Source of the DNA: Christensenella sp. UBA7703
Lineage (GTDB): Bacteria; Bacillota; Clostridia; Christensenellales; CAG-138
Direction of reading: 5' to 3'
DNA: 64,000 nucleotides
NCBI GenBank assembly: GCA_002482505.1
Contig: DLGD01000001.1
Span: forward strand, 97,936 to 161,935
Positions 1 through 7,820 of the stretch are shown here, piece after piece. Positions within the stretch are counted from its first letter, which is position 1, and every line of letters begins with the position of its first letter. The translations under genes and the position numbers were made by a program. A model generated the notes under the pieces. The model did no database searches and was not told the origin of the DNA. It saw only the letters and a list, made by a program, of their open reading frames with translations.

Positions 1-187
1 ACCAAACGGTGATGCTGCCGCTCAGCGTGGCGGGGTCAACGGGAGCCTCCGTCGCTTCGGCTGCGGGGGCTTCGGTTGCGGCTTGCGCGGCATCCGTGGG
101 GGTTGCTTCGGCGGCGGGGGTGGTTGCGCAGGCAAACATGGTGCACGCCATTGCAAGCGCCAGGATCAGTGCCAGGGTCTTTTTCAT
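1..187 (-). CDS. Sugar ABC transporter substrate-binding lipoprotein (N-terminus only)
   Basis: Only the first 62 codons lie in the window; the gene continues past the left edge. The protein starts MKKTLALILALAMACTMFAC, a lipoprotein signal peptide with lipidation at Cys20. An Ala/Thr/Pro-rich linker follows, and then the first strand of a mature domain (LSGSITVW), which is typical of CUT1 sugar-binding proteins. The linker style matches the complete binding protein at 18617. The start is set by GGAGGAGAG just upstream. Solute-binding class is inferred from this short N-terminus. The neighbouring LacI regulator lies behind it on the same strand. Confidence 0.75.
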   Translation of the reverse strand, partial: MKKTLALILALAMACTMFACATTPAAEATPTDAAQAATEAPAAEATEAPVDPATLSGSITVW

Positions 188-210
188 GGGTTCTCTCCTC
201 CTTTTTTATG

Positions 211-305
211 CTGAAATGCAAATGCATTCAGGTGCTGGGCTGGGATTCGTTCACGGTGTGAACAAATAAGGGATTGCTAAATGCTTGTGCATTCAGGTGC
301 GTGGG
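211..305. repeat. Two 65-bp-spaced direct repeats flanking an inverted repeat
   Basis: AAATGCAAATGCATTCAGG (from 214) and AAATGCTTGTGCATTCAGG (from 279) are near-identical direct repeats, both followed by TGC and a GGG tract. Between them at 249-263 is GTTCAC-GGT-GTGAAC. They lie directly upstream of the binding-lipoprotein gene, so I infer regulator sites. The LacI operator motif is not present here. Confidence 0.4.
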
Positions 306-360
306 TAAAACGACAAATAGCGAAAATACCAAACGATAACAAATAATTTGCCACACAAAA

Positions 361-407
361 CCAGACTGAACTGCCGATGCATTCAGTTGAAGAAATCTTC
401 AGTTTGG
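361..407 (-). terminator. Terminator of the LacI gene
   Basis: Nested inverted repeats (CCAGACTGAA with TTCAGTTTGG; ACTGAA with TTCAGT) lie just past the lacI-type stop codon. On the minus strand they are followed by TTTTG, which fits an intrinsic terminator. Confidence 0.5.
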
Positions 408-415
408 TTCATGGT

Positions 416-1399
416 TTAAGAATGTGCGGAGGAAACGCTGTCCCGAAGGATGATTTCTGGCTCTACCAGCTGCTTGACGCGCTTTTTGCTGCCGTTGAGG
501 CGGGCGATCAGCGCTTCCGCCAGCCGCATCCCGATCTCGTAGACCGGCTGATGAACGGTCGTCACATTCGGGCGAACCAGCAGGTCGTGCCCGAGTCCGT
601 CAAACCCGACAAGCGAGAGATCCTGCGGGATCTTCTTGCCTGCCTTCACAATTGCGTTTGCCGCGCCGATGGCGAGGGTGTCCGTTGCGCAGAACACGCC
701 GGTGCACTCCGGATGCTCCGCCAGAATCGATTTCATTGCAGCATAGCCGCCGTCTACGTTGTTGGGCGCGGTGAGTTGCGGACAGGAGGCGGGATCGATC
801 CCCGCCATTTGCAGCGCGCGGGCAAACCCCAACGCGCGGTCCACGGTATAGTCTTTGTCTTCGTTGACATTGATCAAGGCAATATTGCGATGCCCGTTTG
901 CAAGCAACACCTCGGTGACCTTTTGCGCGCCGGCGACGTTGTCCACGTCGATGCAGTCGATATCCGGGTTGTCGTTGTGGCCGAAGAGCACCAGCGGGCG
1001 CTTGCGTTCATGCGTATAGTGGTAGATGCGGCTGACTTCGTCCTTGAGAAGACCGGTTGCGATATAGCCGTCGCAAAGATGCTCGCTGTCCAGCTCCCGC
1101 CGGATCAAAAACGAATAGACGTGTTTGCTGAGCACTTCGCTGATGCCTGCGACAAAGTGCATCACGAATGGGTTGGTGAGGTCGATTGTAGCGGGAATGT
1201 AGACCGCGACGATGCCGATTTTGTTGGAAGCCAGCGCGCGGGCAACGGGGTTTTGCACATAATTCAGTTCCGCCAGCGCGCGCTCCACCTTTTCCCGCGT
1301 TGCAGGCTTGACCAGCTCCGGAGAGTTGATCACACGCGAAACGGTAATGGTGGAAACTCCCGCAAGGGTTGCGACATCTTCTAATCTCATCGGTTTCAT
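416..1399 (-). CDS. LacI-family transcriptional regulator
   Basis: 327-aa repressor. An N-terminal LacI helix-turn-helix (LEDVATLAGVSTITVSRVI, about residues 6-24) is followed by the hinge helix region (NPVARALAS) and a periplasmic-binding-protein-like effector domain ending in QPVYEIGMRLAEAL. This is the standard family length and order. The start at 1399 has AAGG seven bases upstream. Its own promoter holds two perfect palindromic operators, so autorepression is likely. The effector is probably a sugar because of the adjacent binding lipoprotein, but no operator of this type is seen in front of that gene. Confidence 0.92.
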   Translation of the reverse strand: MKPMRLEDVATLAGVSTITVSRVINSPELVKPATREKVERALAELNYVQNPVARALASNKIGIVAVYIPATIDLTNPFVMHFVAGISEVLSKHVYSFLIRRELDSEHLCDGYIATGLLKDEVSRIYHYTHERKRPLVLFGHNDNPDIDCIDVDNVAGAQKVTEVLLANGHRNIALINVNEDKDYTVDRALGFARALQMAGIDPASCPQLTAPNNVDGGYAAMKSILAEHPECTGVFCATDTLAIGAANAIVKAGKKIPQDLSLVGFDGLGHDLLVRPNVTTVHQPVYEIGMRLAEALIARLNGSKKRVKQLVEPEIILRDSVSSAHS

Positions 1400-1415
1400 T
1401 CATCCGCCTTCATGA

Positions 1416-1433
1416 AATGATAGCGCTATCATT
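1416..1433. promoter_or_regulatory. LacI-type operator O1 overlapping the lacI -10 box
   Basis: AATGATAGCGCTATCATT is a perfect 18-bp palindrome with the central CG typical of LacI-family sites. On the minus strand it overlaps TATAAT (1431-1436), the likely -10 element of the regulator gene. Confidence 0.8.
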
Positions 1434-1470
1434 ATACTGGAAAAAGAAAAGCGTGAACAGATCAATTTGA

Positions 1471-1488
1471 AATGTTAGCGCTAACATT
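1471..1488. promoter_or_regulatory. LacI-type operator O2
   Basis: AATGTTAGCGCTAACATT is a second perfect 18-bp palindrome. Its centre lies 55 bp from that of O1, about five helical turns, which would allow cooperative binding or looping by a tetramer. Confidence 0.75.
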
Positions 1489-1575
1489 GGTGACAAACAG
1501 ATCATATCACGGAAAAAATGAAAATGCAAGAGGGGAAATCTGTTTTTTAATGAACGACTGGGATGACGCGACTGC

Positions 1576-1629
1576 TTACAATTCGTTTACAACTTGATGC
1601 GGACACGTTTACAAATACCATGGTAAAAT
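1576..1629 (+). promoter_or_regulatory. Phased TTAC repeats and promoter of the two-component operon
   Basis: TTAC occurs at 1576, 1587 and 1609, that is at 11 and 22 bp spacing, as expected for an OmpR-type regulator binding one face of the helix. TAAAAT at 1624-1629 is the likely -10, and no good -35 is present, as is usual for activated promoters. The first 29 bp recur at 3859 in front of the downstream lipoprotein. Confidence 0.55.
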
Positions 1630-1651
1630 GTAGAAAACTGGAGGAATGCAT

Positions 1652-2314
1652 ATGGCACGAAACCGGGTGCTTGTGGTGGAAGACGACGAGAGTATCAACA
1701 AAGTGATCGTAAAAAACTTGACGGTGGCTGGCTATGCCATTTATTCCTGCATGGATGGCGAGCAGGCGGAGCGTGTGATTGCGCGCGATTTGGATTTTGA
1801 CCTTGCGCTTCTAGATGTAATGCTGCCGGGGCAGGACGGATTCGCGCTGCTTGGTATTCTGCAGCACGCAGAGATTCCCGTGATATTCCTCACGGCGCGG
1901 AGCGATGTGGAGAGCAAGGTGCGCGGGCTTCGTGAGGGCGCGGATGATTATATTGTTAAGCCCTTTGAGGTGCTGGAGCTACTGGTGCGCATCGAAAAAG
2001 TGCTGGAGCGCGCGGGTAAACTCCGGCAAATGCTGGAGGTAGGGGAGCTTACTATTAACCTACTGGAACGAACCGTTCGGCGGGATGGTAGGGAGATATT
2101 ACTAAAGCCAATGGAGTTTGATCTATTTGTGATGCTCGCGAAAAACAAAAACATCGCGCTTTCGCGGGAACGGTTGCTTCACGGCGTTTGGGGTGTGGGG
2201 TTTCAAGGAGAAACACGCACCGTGGATGTGCATATCGCGCAGATTCGAAAAAAGCTCAGTTTGGAAGAACAGATTAAGACAATCTCGAAGATGGGCTACC
2301 GATTGGAGGATTAG
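1652..2314 (+). CDS. OmpR/PhoB-family response regulator
   Basis: 220-aa DNA-binding response regulator. The receiver domain (about 1-120) has the acidic pocket VVEDDE and phospho-acceptor Asp55 in LLDVMLPG, with the conserved switch Thr (FLTAR) and Lys (VKPF). A C-terminal winged helix (about 125-220) ends in RTVDVHIAQIRKKL and GYRLED. I start at the second ATG (1652), because GGAGG sits seven bases before it but only one base before the upstream ATG at 1646. The kinase gene follows after three bases. Phased TTAC repeats upstream suggest autoregulation. The signal sensed is unknown. Confidence 0.93.
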   Translation: MARNRVLVVEDDESINKVIVKNLTVAGYAIYSCMDGEQAERVIARDLDFDLALLDVMLPGQDGFALLGILQHAEIPVIFLTARSDVESKVRGLREGADDYIVKPFEVLELLVRIEKVLERAGKLRQMLEVGELTINLLERTVRRDGREILLKPMEFDLFVMLAKNKNIALSRERLLHGVWGVGFQGETRTVDVHIAQIRKKLSLEEQIKTISKMGYRLED

Positions 2315-2317
2315 CGC

Positions 2318-3697
2318 ATGAAGCTCTGGAGGAAGGTCTCGCTGATTGCGCTGATTCTAGTCGTGTTGGCGACGGGGGCTTGCTCGCTTATCATGCTGAT
2401 TCGAAGTGGGAAAAGCAATCTTGCGCTCTCAATACAAAACACGTTGACTAACCAACAGGTGCGTGCCGCGTCTTGGTCAACGGCGATGGCATCTGAGTTG
2501 AACGCCAGCGATTCCTCCGTCGCCATACGCAGCCTCGCGCGGTATCTGATTGCGAAATTCGCCGAGCCGACGACGATTTTACGTAGCGGTGTGGACACAA
2601 TCTTTAACAATACCGCTCTCAATCCGAATGACTACCTTCCAATCTCATCTGCAGCGCAACAGTATATCATTACCGAAATCGACAGCCGCTCGATACTGAT
2701 TACGGGAAGCCAAATCACGATAAATGAGAAGGATTATCAGCTATATGTAGTTTCCGACGTCACGTCTGTCTACACAAACATCGAGACGATGGCACGTCAG
2801 TTTGCTTTCATCAACTCTGGCGTCATTGCGTTAACTGGCGCGATTCTTATGCTGCTGTTGCGTGCCGTGCTTCGCCCAGTGCGAACCCTGCAAAAGAGCG
2901 CGGCCGCTCTTGCCAGCGGCGTGTATGACCAACGGATCACTATTTCACAGGACGACGAGATCGGTGATCTTGCCCGCGATTTCAACCGTATGACGGATGC
3001 AGTTGAGTCGCATATTTTCGCACTGAAAGAGGAAGCGCAGAGGCGAACGCTATTCATGTCCGCATTGACACACGAGATGAAGACACCCGTTGCGGGCATC
3101 TCCGGCTGTGCGCAGACGCTGCTAGGCACGAAGATGACGCAGGAGGAGCAAGAGGATGTGCTGATGCTGATCAATCAGGAGTGCCTTCGCATCGAGCGGC
3201 TTTCACAAAAGCTCATGCAGATCATCGTACTCAAACAGGAAGACACATGCGAACTTGCTTCCACAAGTGTATCCGAACTACTTGACGGCGTACAGACTTC
3301 GGCTGCCGCACTGCTTCATCAGCGCGGGCTTTCGTTGGAGATTCGTAACGAAATGGAAACGCTGCCCATGGAGCAGGATTTGCTCACAAGCTTGTTTCTC
3401 AACTTGATCGATAACGCAGGTAAAGCCTCGCAGCCCGGCGGAACGATCGAGTTGATCGCACAGGGCAATACGATCTCCGTGACAGATCACGGATGTGGCA
3501 TGCCGCAAGAGGAACTTGCACGAATCACGCAGCCGTTTTACATGATTGACCGATCGCGCGCACGGAAGAACGGCGGTATCGGGCTGGGGCTTGCGCTCGC
3601 GGAAGAGGTTGTACGGCTGCATCAAGCACGTTTGGTGTTCGAAAGTGAACCGGGCGTTGGCACGACGGCAAAGGTGGTGTTTAAACATGTTTCATAA
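2318..3697 (+). CDS. Membrane sensor histidine kinase
   Basis: 459 aa. The first membrane segment is about 7-29, an extracytoplasmic sensor region about 30-155, and the second segment about 157-180. A HAMP linker follows. The HisKA domain has phospho-accepting His252 in ALTHEMKTPV, and the HATPase domain has the N box (NLIDNAGKA), DHGCGMP, and GGIGLGLALAEE. This is a standard architecture for kinases paired with OmpR-type regulators. GGAGG precedes the start by eight bases. The sensor region matches no ligand domain I know. The last 11 bases overlap a small membrane-protein gene. Confidence 0.92.
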   Translation: MKLWRKVSLIALILVVLATGACSLIMLIRSGKSNLALSIQNTLTNQQVRAASWSTAMASELNASDSSVAIRSLARYLIAKFAEPTTILRSGVDTIFNNTALNPNDYLPISSAAQQYIITEIDSRSILITGSQITINEKDYQLYVVSDVTSVYTNIETMARQFAFINSGVIALTGAILMLLLRAVLRPVRTLQKSAAALASGVYDQRITISQDDEIGDLARDFNRMTDAVESHIFALKEEAQRRTLFMSALTHEMKTPVAGISGCAQTLLGTKMTQEEQEDVLMLINQECLRIERLSQKLMQIIVLKQEDTCELASTSVSELLDGVQTSAAALLHQRGLSLEIRNEMETLPMEQDLLTSLFLNLIDNAGKASQPGGTIELIAQGNTISVTDHGCGMPQEELARITQPFYMIDRSRARKNGGIGLGLALAEEVVRLHQARLVFESEPGVGTTAKVVFKHVS

Positions 3698-3845
3698 AAA
3701 CGAGCGTCCATCTAAATGGGGCCTGCTCTATCTTGTTCTGGCAGTCTCCATTCTGTTTTCGGTGTTTATCGTACCGAAGGTCGCGCTTGCGACGGTTGAG
3801 CGCACACGCGGGCAAATCGTCACCGCCGAGCCGCCGGAGAAATGA
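3687..3845 (+). CDS. 52-aa single-pass membrane peptide overlapping the kinase gene
   Basis: The frame opens with an ATG inside the last codons of the kinase gene and encodes 52 residues. A charged N-terminus (MFHKNERPSKWG) precedes one hydrophobic segment (about 12-37, LLYLVLAVSILFSVFIVP) and a short polar tail. The 11-bp overlap and same strand point to translational coupling with the kinase. It may tune the kinase or stabilise it in the membrane; this is inference. No family is recognised and the ribosome-binding site (AGGTGG) is weak, so it needs translation evidence. Confidence 0.5.
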   Translation: MFHKNERPSKWGLLYLVLAVSILFSVFIVPKVALATVERTRGQIVTAEPPEK

Positions 3846-3858
3846 CAGAGAAAATAAA

Positions 3859-3887
3859 TTACGCTTCGTTTACGATTCGATGCGGAC
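3859..3887 (+). promoter_or_regulatory. Second copy of the two-component promoter element
   Basis: TTAC at 3859 and 3870 (11 bp apart), TTCGTTTAC, and GATGCGGAC lie in the same order and spacing as at 1576-1604. Only five or so of 29 positions differ. It precedes the lipoprotein gene by about 80 bp and is best explained as a second binding site for the response regulator. Confidence 0.55.
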
Positions 3888-3964
3888 TTGATGCGGTTTT
3901 TTCGGTATCGTTGGTTCCATAAAACCCGTGATGCAACGGGCATGGAAAGTGAGGCTTCCTGAAT

Positions 3965-5461
3965 ATGACTCGTAAAGCAATTTCTGGTCTTGTGATCTGC
4001 ACACTGCTACTTGGCGTACTGGTTGGCTGTGCGCAGGAAAACAGAACACTTACTCCGATTCAAACGAAAGACACCGAGCAGATGATCGTAACCGCAAGTC
4101 AAAACACAACCGAATTGGTTGGGCAAACCTTGCAAGAGAGCCTTGGTGTGCCAGTGCGCGTGGAGGAGCCTAATCTGCCGACGAAGAGCAGAAAATTCTC
4201 TGTTGCCATTTCGGCGGACATCAGCGTGCCGAAAACGGATCAGCTTTCGATCTATAAGGTGTCGTCGGCGGAGCTTTCCGAAGCATTCGTCGCCAACGCG
4301 TTTGATTATTTTTGTAAAGGTCAAACGATGTATAACTATGGTAAGCTGACCAACACGAGAGAGCAGATAGAAGGCCGGATCGGCATGATGCAGCGCGACC
4401 TGGACAACAACGATTCTCCCGATGGCCCGAATAGCGGCGATGCATGGCGAAAGGAATATGAAGCGGAGATAGCCAGACTGAAAACGGAGCTATCGAATGC
4501 GCCGGAGGATTTGGGCGAACCCATCCAATCTGCGCGGCTTGAGCCGGACGAGGCGGCGGGCGGTGGCACCTATGATCGGTTTATGGCAGTCAACGCGACG
4601 AAGTATCCGTTTACGATGGAGCTCTTTGCATGGAACAACGTGGCCTATCCCACCGATGAGGTGCGATACATTGAAGGCATGGACACAACCGTTGCGCCGA
4701 GGAGCGAAGCAAGCTTTCATTTTAACGATACGCGGCGTATTTCAGGTGTATTGTTTCGGGTGAAGGATGTCACCAATGAAGCACGGATTGCAGAACTATC
4801 GACAACGCCGGCCGAGGCGATGGCAAAATCGACATCGCTGCTGGATGCGCTCGGCGTCTCCGGCATGAAGCCCTATCGCGTCATTCTTGCGCGTGAGTTT
4901 GACGAAAACACCTCTGCAACCGGCAAGTATGCGTACTTCGTGCAGGTGTGTCGGACGGTTGACGGCATTACGGTGCTCAGCCCGTATGCGCGAACGTATG
5001 TCGGTGGACTGGACGACGGGCACGAATGGGCGTATGAAACGCTGGACATTCGCATGGACGACGAAGGAATCATCGGCATGAACTGGGTTTCTCCGCTGAC
5101 GGTTGGCGCGGTGGAGGTTGAACGCGCGAACCTACTTCCGTTTTCGTCGATTCTGGATGTCGCAAAAACCATGCTCGTGGTGGCAAATGAACCGCTGGAG
5201 TCGGACTTGAACGGGTATGATCAGGTTGCAATCCAAATTGACCGCATTACGCTCTCGCTTCAACGCGTGCCAAATGCGGACTCCATCAACGACGGGCTGC
5301 TGATTCCCGCTTGGAATTTTTACGGAACGCAGCGCTACATTCTTGCCGGCGGCACCGAAACACAGCGCGGATTGGATGAGCCGATCGACTCAATCGACCA
5401 ACCATTTCTCTCGATCAATGCTATAGACGGCACCGTGATTGACAAAACCCACGGTTACTGA
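3965..5461 (+). CDS. DUF6034-like lipoprotein
   Basis: 498-aa secreted lipoprotein. The signal peptide ends in the lipobox LVGC (Cys22). The rest is soluble, with a short charged helical stretch near residues 120-180 (REQIEGRIGMMQRDL and EYEAEIARLKTEL) and no membrane segment. Length, lipobox and layout resemble DUF6034 proteins of Clostridia, which often sit beside two-component genes; I assign that from memory of the family and with moderate certainty. It follows the kinase cluster on the same strand and shares its promoter element, so it is likely a target of that system and may be its extracytoplasmic partner. The ribosome-binding site is poor. Confidence 0.6.
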   Translation: MTRKAISGLVICTLLLGVLVGCAQENRTLTPIQTKDTEQMIVTASQNTTELVGQTLQESLGVPVRVEEPNLPTKSRKFSVAISADISVPKTDQLSIYKVSSAELSEAFVANAFDYFCKGQTMYNYGKLTNTREQIEGRIGMMQRDLDNNDSPDGPNSGDAWRKEYEAEIARLKTELSNAPEDLGEPIQSARLEPDEAAGGGTYDRFMAVNATKYPFTMELFAWNNVAYPTDEVRYIEGMDTTVAPRSEASFHFNDTRRISGVLFRVKDVTNEARIAELSTTPAEAMAKSTSLLDALGVSGMKPYRVILAREFDENTSATGKYAYFVQVCRTVDGITVLSPYARTYVGGLDDGHEWAYETLDIRMDDEGIIGMNWVSPLTVGAVEVERANLLPFSSILDVAKTMLVVANEPLESDLNGYDQVAIQIDRITLSLQRVPNADSINDGLLIPAWNFYGTQRYILAGGTETQRGLDEPIDSIDQPFLSINAIDGTVIDKTHGY

Positions 5462-5523
5462 TCGCTAAAAGAAGCCGGGCTTCAAACGCGAACCATCTCT
5501 TTCCCCTTGCCCCAGCCGTCCGC

Positions 5524-6273
5524 ATGGTGTACCCTATTACCAACCACAACGACATGCAAAGGCTGGAACACACATTGACCAAATCAACCCAAACGTATGA
5601 ATACCTGCTGTTTGATCTCGACAACACCCTGATGGACTTCACGGCGGGCGAAAAAGCCGCGCTGTTTCAAACGATGGACGAGATGGGGATCCCTATTTCC
5701 GAAGAAGACTATCAGAAGTATCTGGAAATCAACAAGGCGGCTTGGGCGCGGTTTGAGGAGGGTGAGCTGGACAGTAAGGCTGTGCAGCGCGTGCGCTTTG
5801 AAGAATATGCGCTCTATCTGGGGCGCGATGCCGCGCAGGGAATCGGTATGAATGCGCAATATGTGGAAAACCTCGGCCAGCAGGCGATCTTGCTGGAAGG
5901 CGCACTGGAGATGCTCACGCGGCTTTCGGAGCGATACAAGCTCGCGGTTGCGACCAACGGGCTCACGCTCGTGCAGCGTGCGCGGCTCGCCAAGTCCGGC
6001 TTTCTGCCGCTGCTGAGCGGTGTGTTCATCTCCCAGGAAATGGGTGTTCAAAAACCGCACAGAGGGTATTATGAGTCGATCTTTGCGTTCTATGGCGACA
6101 CTGCGCGCGAAAAATATCTGATGATCGGGGATTCGCTTTCTGCGGATATCGCAGGCGGGGGCAACGCGGGTATCGACACCTGCTGGTATCATCCTGCAGG
6201 TACAGAGGAAGCAGACCCCAAACCCACCTATATGGTGCGCGGATTTGACGAGCTGATGGGGCTGCTGCTGTAG
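5524..6273 (+). CDS. HAD-family nucleotidase, YjjG-like
   Basis: About 249 aa, cytoplasmic. Motif I is LLFDLDNTLMDF, motif II ATNGL, motif III QKPHRGYY, and motif IV MIGDSLSADIAGG. The sequence pattern matches the YjjG subgroup, which dephosphorylates nucleoside monophosphates and is thought to clear non-canonical pyrimidines. The start is uncertain: family alignment begins near residue 20, so an ATG at 5554 or the TTG at 5575 could be used instead of 5524, and none has a good ribosome-binding site. The next gene is a nucleoside phosphorylase, so the pair could form a short salvage path. Confidence 0.85.
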   Translation: MVYPITNHNDMQRLEHTLTKSTQTYEYLLFDLDNTLMDFTAGEKAALFQTMDEMGIPISEEDYQKYLEINKAAWARFEEGELDSKAVQRVRFEEYALYLGRDAAQGIGMNAQYVENLGQQAILLEGALEMLTRLSERYKLAVATNGLTLVQRARLAKSGFLPLLSGVFISQEMGVQKPHRGYYESIFAFYGDTAREKYLMIGDSLSADIAGGGNAGIDTCWYHPAGTEEADPKPTYMVRGFDELMGLLL

Positions 6274-6360
6274 AAAAGCACTCACAAAATAACGCTATCT
6301 TTCCGGCGCGAAATGCGATAATATATGAAAAATCGCATGCAATAGCGGGAGGAAACAGCA

Positions 6361-6678
6361 ATGGATCGCTTCGAACAGGTTACGATCGTCAAGAAGGCGA
6401 ATGTATATTACGATGGCAAGGTGACGAGCCGCACGGTGCTCTTTTCGGACGGAACAAAGAAGACGCTCGGCATCATTTTACCCGGCAAATACTCCTTTGG
6501 CACGGCGGAAAAAGAGCATATGGAGATTCTCGGCGGGGTGCTGAAGACGCTGCTGCCAGGAGAGAGCGAATGGCGCGCGTTTGCCGAAGGGCAGGCGTTT
6601 GAAGTTGCTGCCAACAGCCGTTTTGAGTGCGAAGCAGAGGGCGTTTGCGACTACTGCTGCTCCTATATCGCGGAATAA
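6361..6678 (+). CDS. ppnP: Pyrimidine/purine nucleoside phosphorylase (PpnP, cupin)
   Basis: 105-aa one-domain cupin of the former DUF1255/YaiE family. Characteristic pieces are VYYDGKVTSRTV near the start, GIILPGKYSFGT in the middle, and FEVAANSRFE near the end. Family members cleave several nucleosides with phosphate to give free base and ribose-1-phosphate. The start has GGGAGG eight bases upstream. It follows the YjjG-like nucleotidase by 87 bp, so nucleotide to nucleoside to base is a plausible joint route. Length is typical of the family. Confidence 0.88.
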   Translation: MDRFEQVTIVKKANVYYDGKVTSRTVLFSDGTKKTLGIILPGKYSFGTAEKEHMEILGGVLKTLLPGESEWRAFAEGQAFEVAANSRFECEAEGVCDYCCSYIAE

Positions 6679-6693
6679 AACAAAACAAACACC

Positions 6694-6945
6694 AAACGGG
6701 CGGAGTGTGACTTCCGTCCGTTTTAGTCCGTCAAAAAACGAGTTTTTTGACGGGATCATCGCGTTTTGCCTGCTGCCCTTTTGGCATCAGACGGCAAAAC
6801 GCGCAGAGAATTCGCCCCTGCGGGGCGATCCGTTGCGCGGCAAAGCCGGCGCAGCCGGATTTTATGGGTTAAGGGTTACGACCCTTCACAATCCCAGAGC
6901 TTTTTTGAGACACTGAAACGGGCGGAGTGTGACTTCCGTTCGTTT
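6694..6945. repeat. Cluster of palindromes bounded by two copies of one terminator-like repeat
   Basis: This gene-free 328-bp gap (6679-7006) contains AAACGGGCGGA...TCCGTCCGTTT at 6694-6724 and a near-identical copy at 6916-6945 followed by CTTTTTT. Between them are a perfect 12-bp stem (6728-6739 with 6742-6753), GCGTTTTGCC paired with GGCAAAACGC (6761-6802), and CGCCCC-TGC-GGGGCG (6813-6827). The outer pair works as terminators; the whole resembles a small mosaic repeat element. Confidence 0.6.
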
Positions 6946-7006
6946 CTTTTTTGCGGCTTTGGTGTAAAATCGCAGTATAGAATACCATCCAAGGAGGAGT
7001 TTGCTT

Positions 7007-7540
7007 ATGCGGCAGGTTGTACTGTTTATTGCCATGAGTCTCGATGGGGTGATCGCCACGCCGGAGGGCGGGGTGGACTGGCTCGGCGGCGAGGACGCAG
7101 CATCGAACGATTTCGGCTCGTATGAGCGTTTCATCGCGGGGGTGAGCGATGTCGTGATGGGATATACGACGTATCATCAACTCACGACAGAGCTAATGCC
7201 CGGCGCCTGGCCGTATGCCGCGCAGAAGACCCATGTGCTCACGCACCGAAACGAGGAGCCAACAGAGGCGGGGGTTTCGTTCACGCAGGAGCCGCTTTCG
7301 GCGTTACTTGCGCGGCTTAAGGCGCAGAGCGGCGGCGAAATCTGGATTTGCGGCGGGGCTTCCGTCGCGAACCAGTGCATCCGGGAAGGGCTGATCGACC
7401 GCTTCCACATCAACGTGATGCCGACCATTCGAGGCGCGGGGATTCGGTTGTTTGAGGCGCTGCCGCAGCCGCTGCCGCTTAGGCTGCTTTCTACGGAGAG
7501 CTATAACGGAATTGTGGATTTGGTGTATGCCGCGCGGTAA
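7007..7540 (+). CDS. Dihydrofolate-reductase-fold protein (RibD C-terminal domain family)
   Basis: 177 aa. It begins VVLFIAMSLDGVIATPEGGVDWL, the usual start of stand-alone RibD_C/DHFR-like reductases, and contains MGYTTYHQL, KTHVLTH, and the NADPH-loop-like IWICGGASVANQCI. Such proteins are NADPH-binding reductases of unknown substrate. I start at the ATG at 7007, since AAGGAGG is nine bases upstream of it and only three bases before the TTG at 7001. It stands alone between a hairpin cluster and a small basic gene. Confidence 0.85.
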   Translation: MRQVVLFIAMSLDGVIATPEGGVDWLGGEDAASNDFGSYERFIAGVSDVVMGYTTYHQLTTELMPGAWPYAAQKTHVLTHRNEEPTEAGVSFTQEPLSALLARLKAQSGGEIWICGGASVANQCIREGLIDRFHINVMPTIRGAGIRLFEALPQPLPLRLLSTESYNGIVDLVYAAR

Positions 7541-7610
7541 CGGGGCAATTCTAGCGATCTGCGGTGTTTTCTGATATAATTGAGACAGCAGAAATGTGAG
7601 GTACGGAATT

Positions 7611-7793
7611 ATGAAAAAGAATATCGGCAAGCTGCCGCATTTGCAGCATAAGAGTGACGAGGCCAATCCGCAGGCGGAAGGGTTTCGCGCGCTGGATAAG
7701 ACCAGCCCGACCAACAGCGTCGCACGCAATCCTGCCATGGCGGGGAAACTGATGAGCACTAGCATGCGGCAGTATACGAGAAAAGGGAAATAA
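7611..7793 (+). CDS. 60-aa basic protein of unknown function
   Basis: The peptide starts MKKNIGKLPHLQHKSDEAN and ends RQYTRKGK; it is rich in Lys, Arg, Ser, Asn and Pro and has no membrane segment. A TATAAT at 7575-7580 and a GTGAGG ribosome-binding site support expression, and a good terminator follows at 7821. It is not an alpha/beta small acid-soluble spore protein by sequence. No function is proposed. Confidence 0.6.
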   Translation: MKKNIGKLPHLQHKSDEANPQAEGFRALDKTSPTNSVARNPAMAGKLMSTSMRQYTRKGK

Positions 7794-7820
7794 GAGTATT
7801 CAAAAATCAAGAAACCAATA

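Noticed and set aside
365..387. Third copy of the TGCATTCAG motif
   Set aside because: It forms the stem of the probable lacI terminator, so it was not counted with the two promoter-side repeats.
377..1384. 335-codon open frame on the plus strand
   Set aside because: It is the antisense shadow of the LacI-family gene, has no ribosome-binding site and shows no domain pattern.
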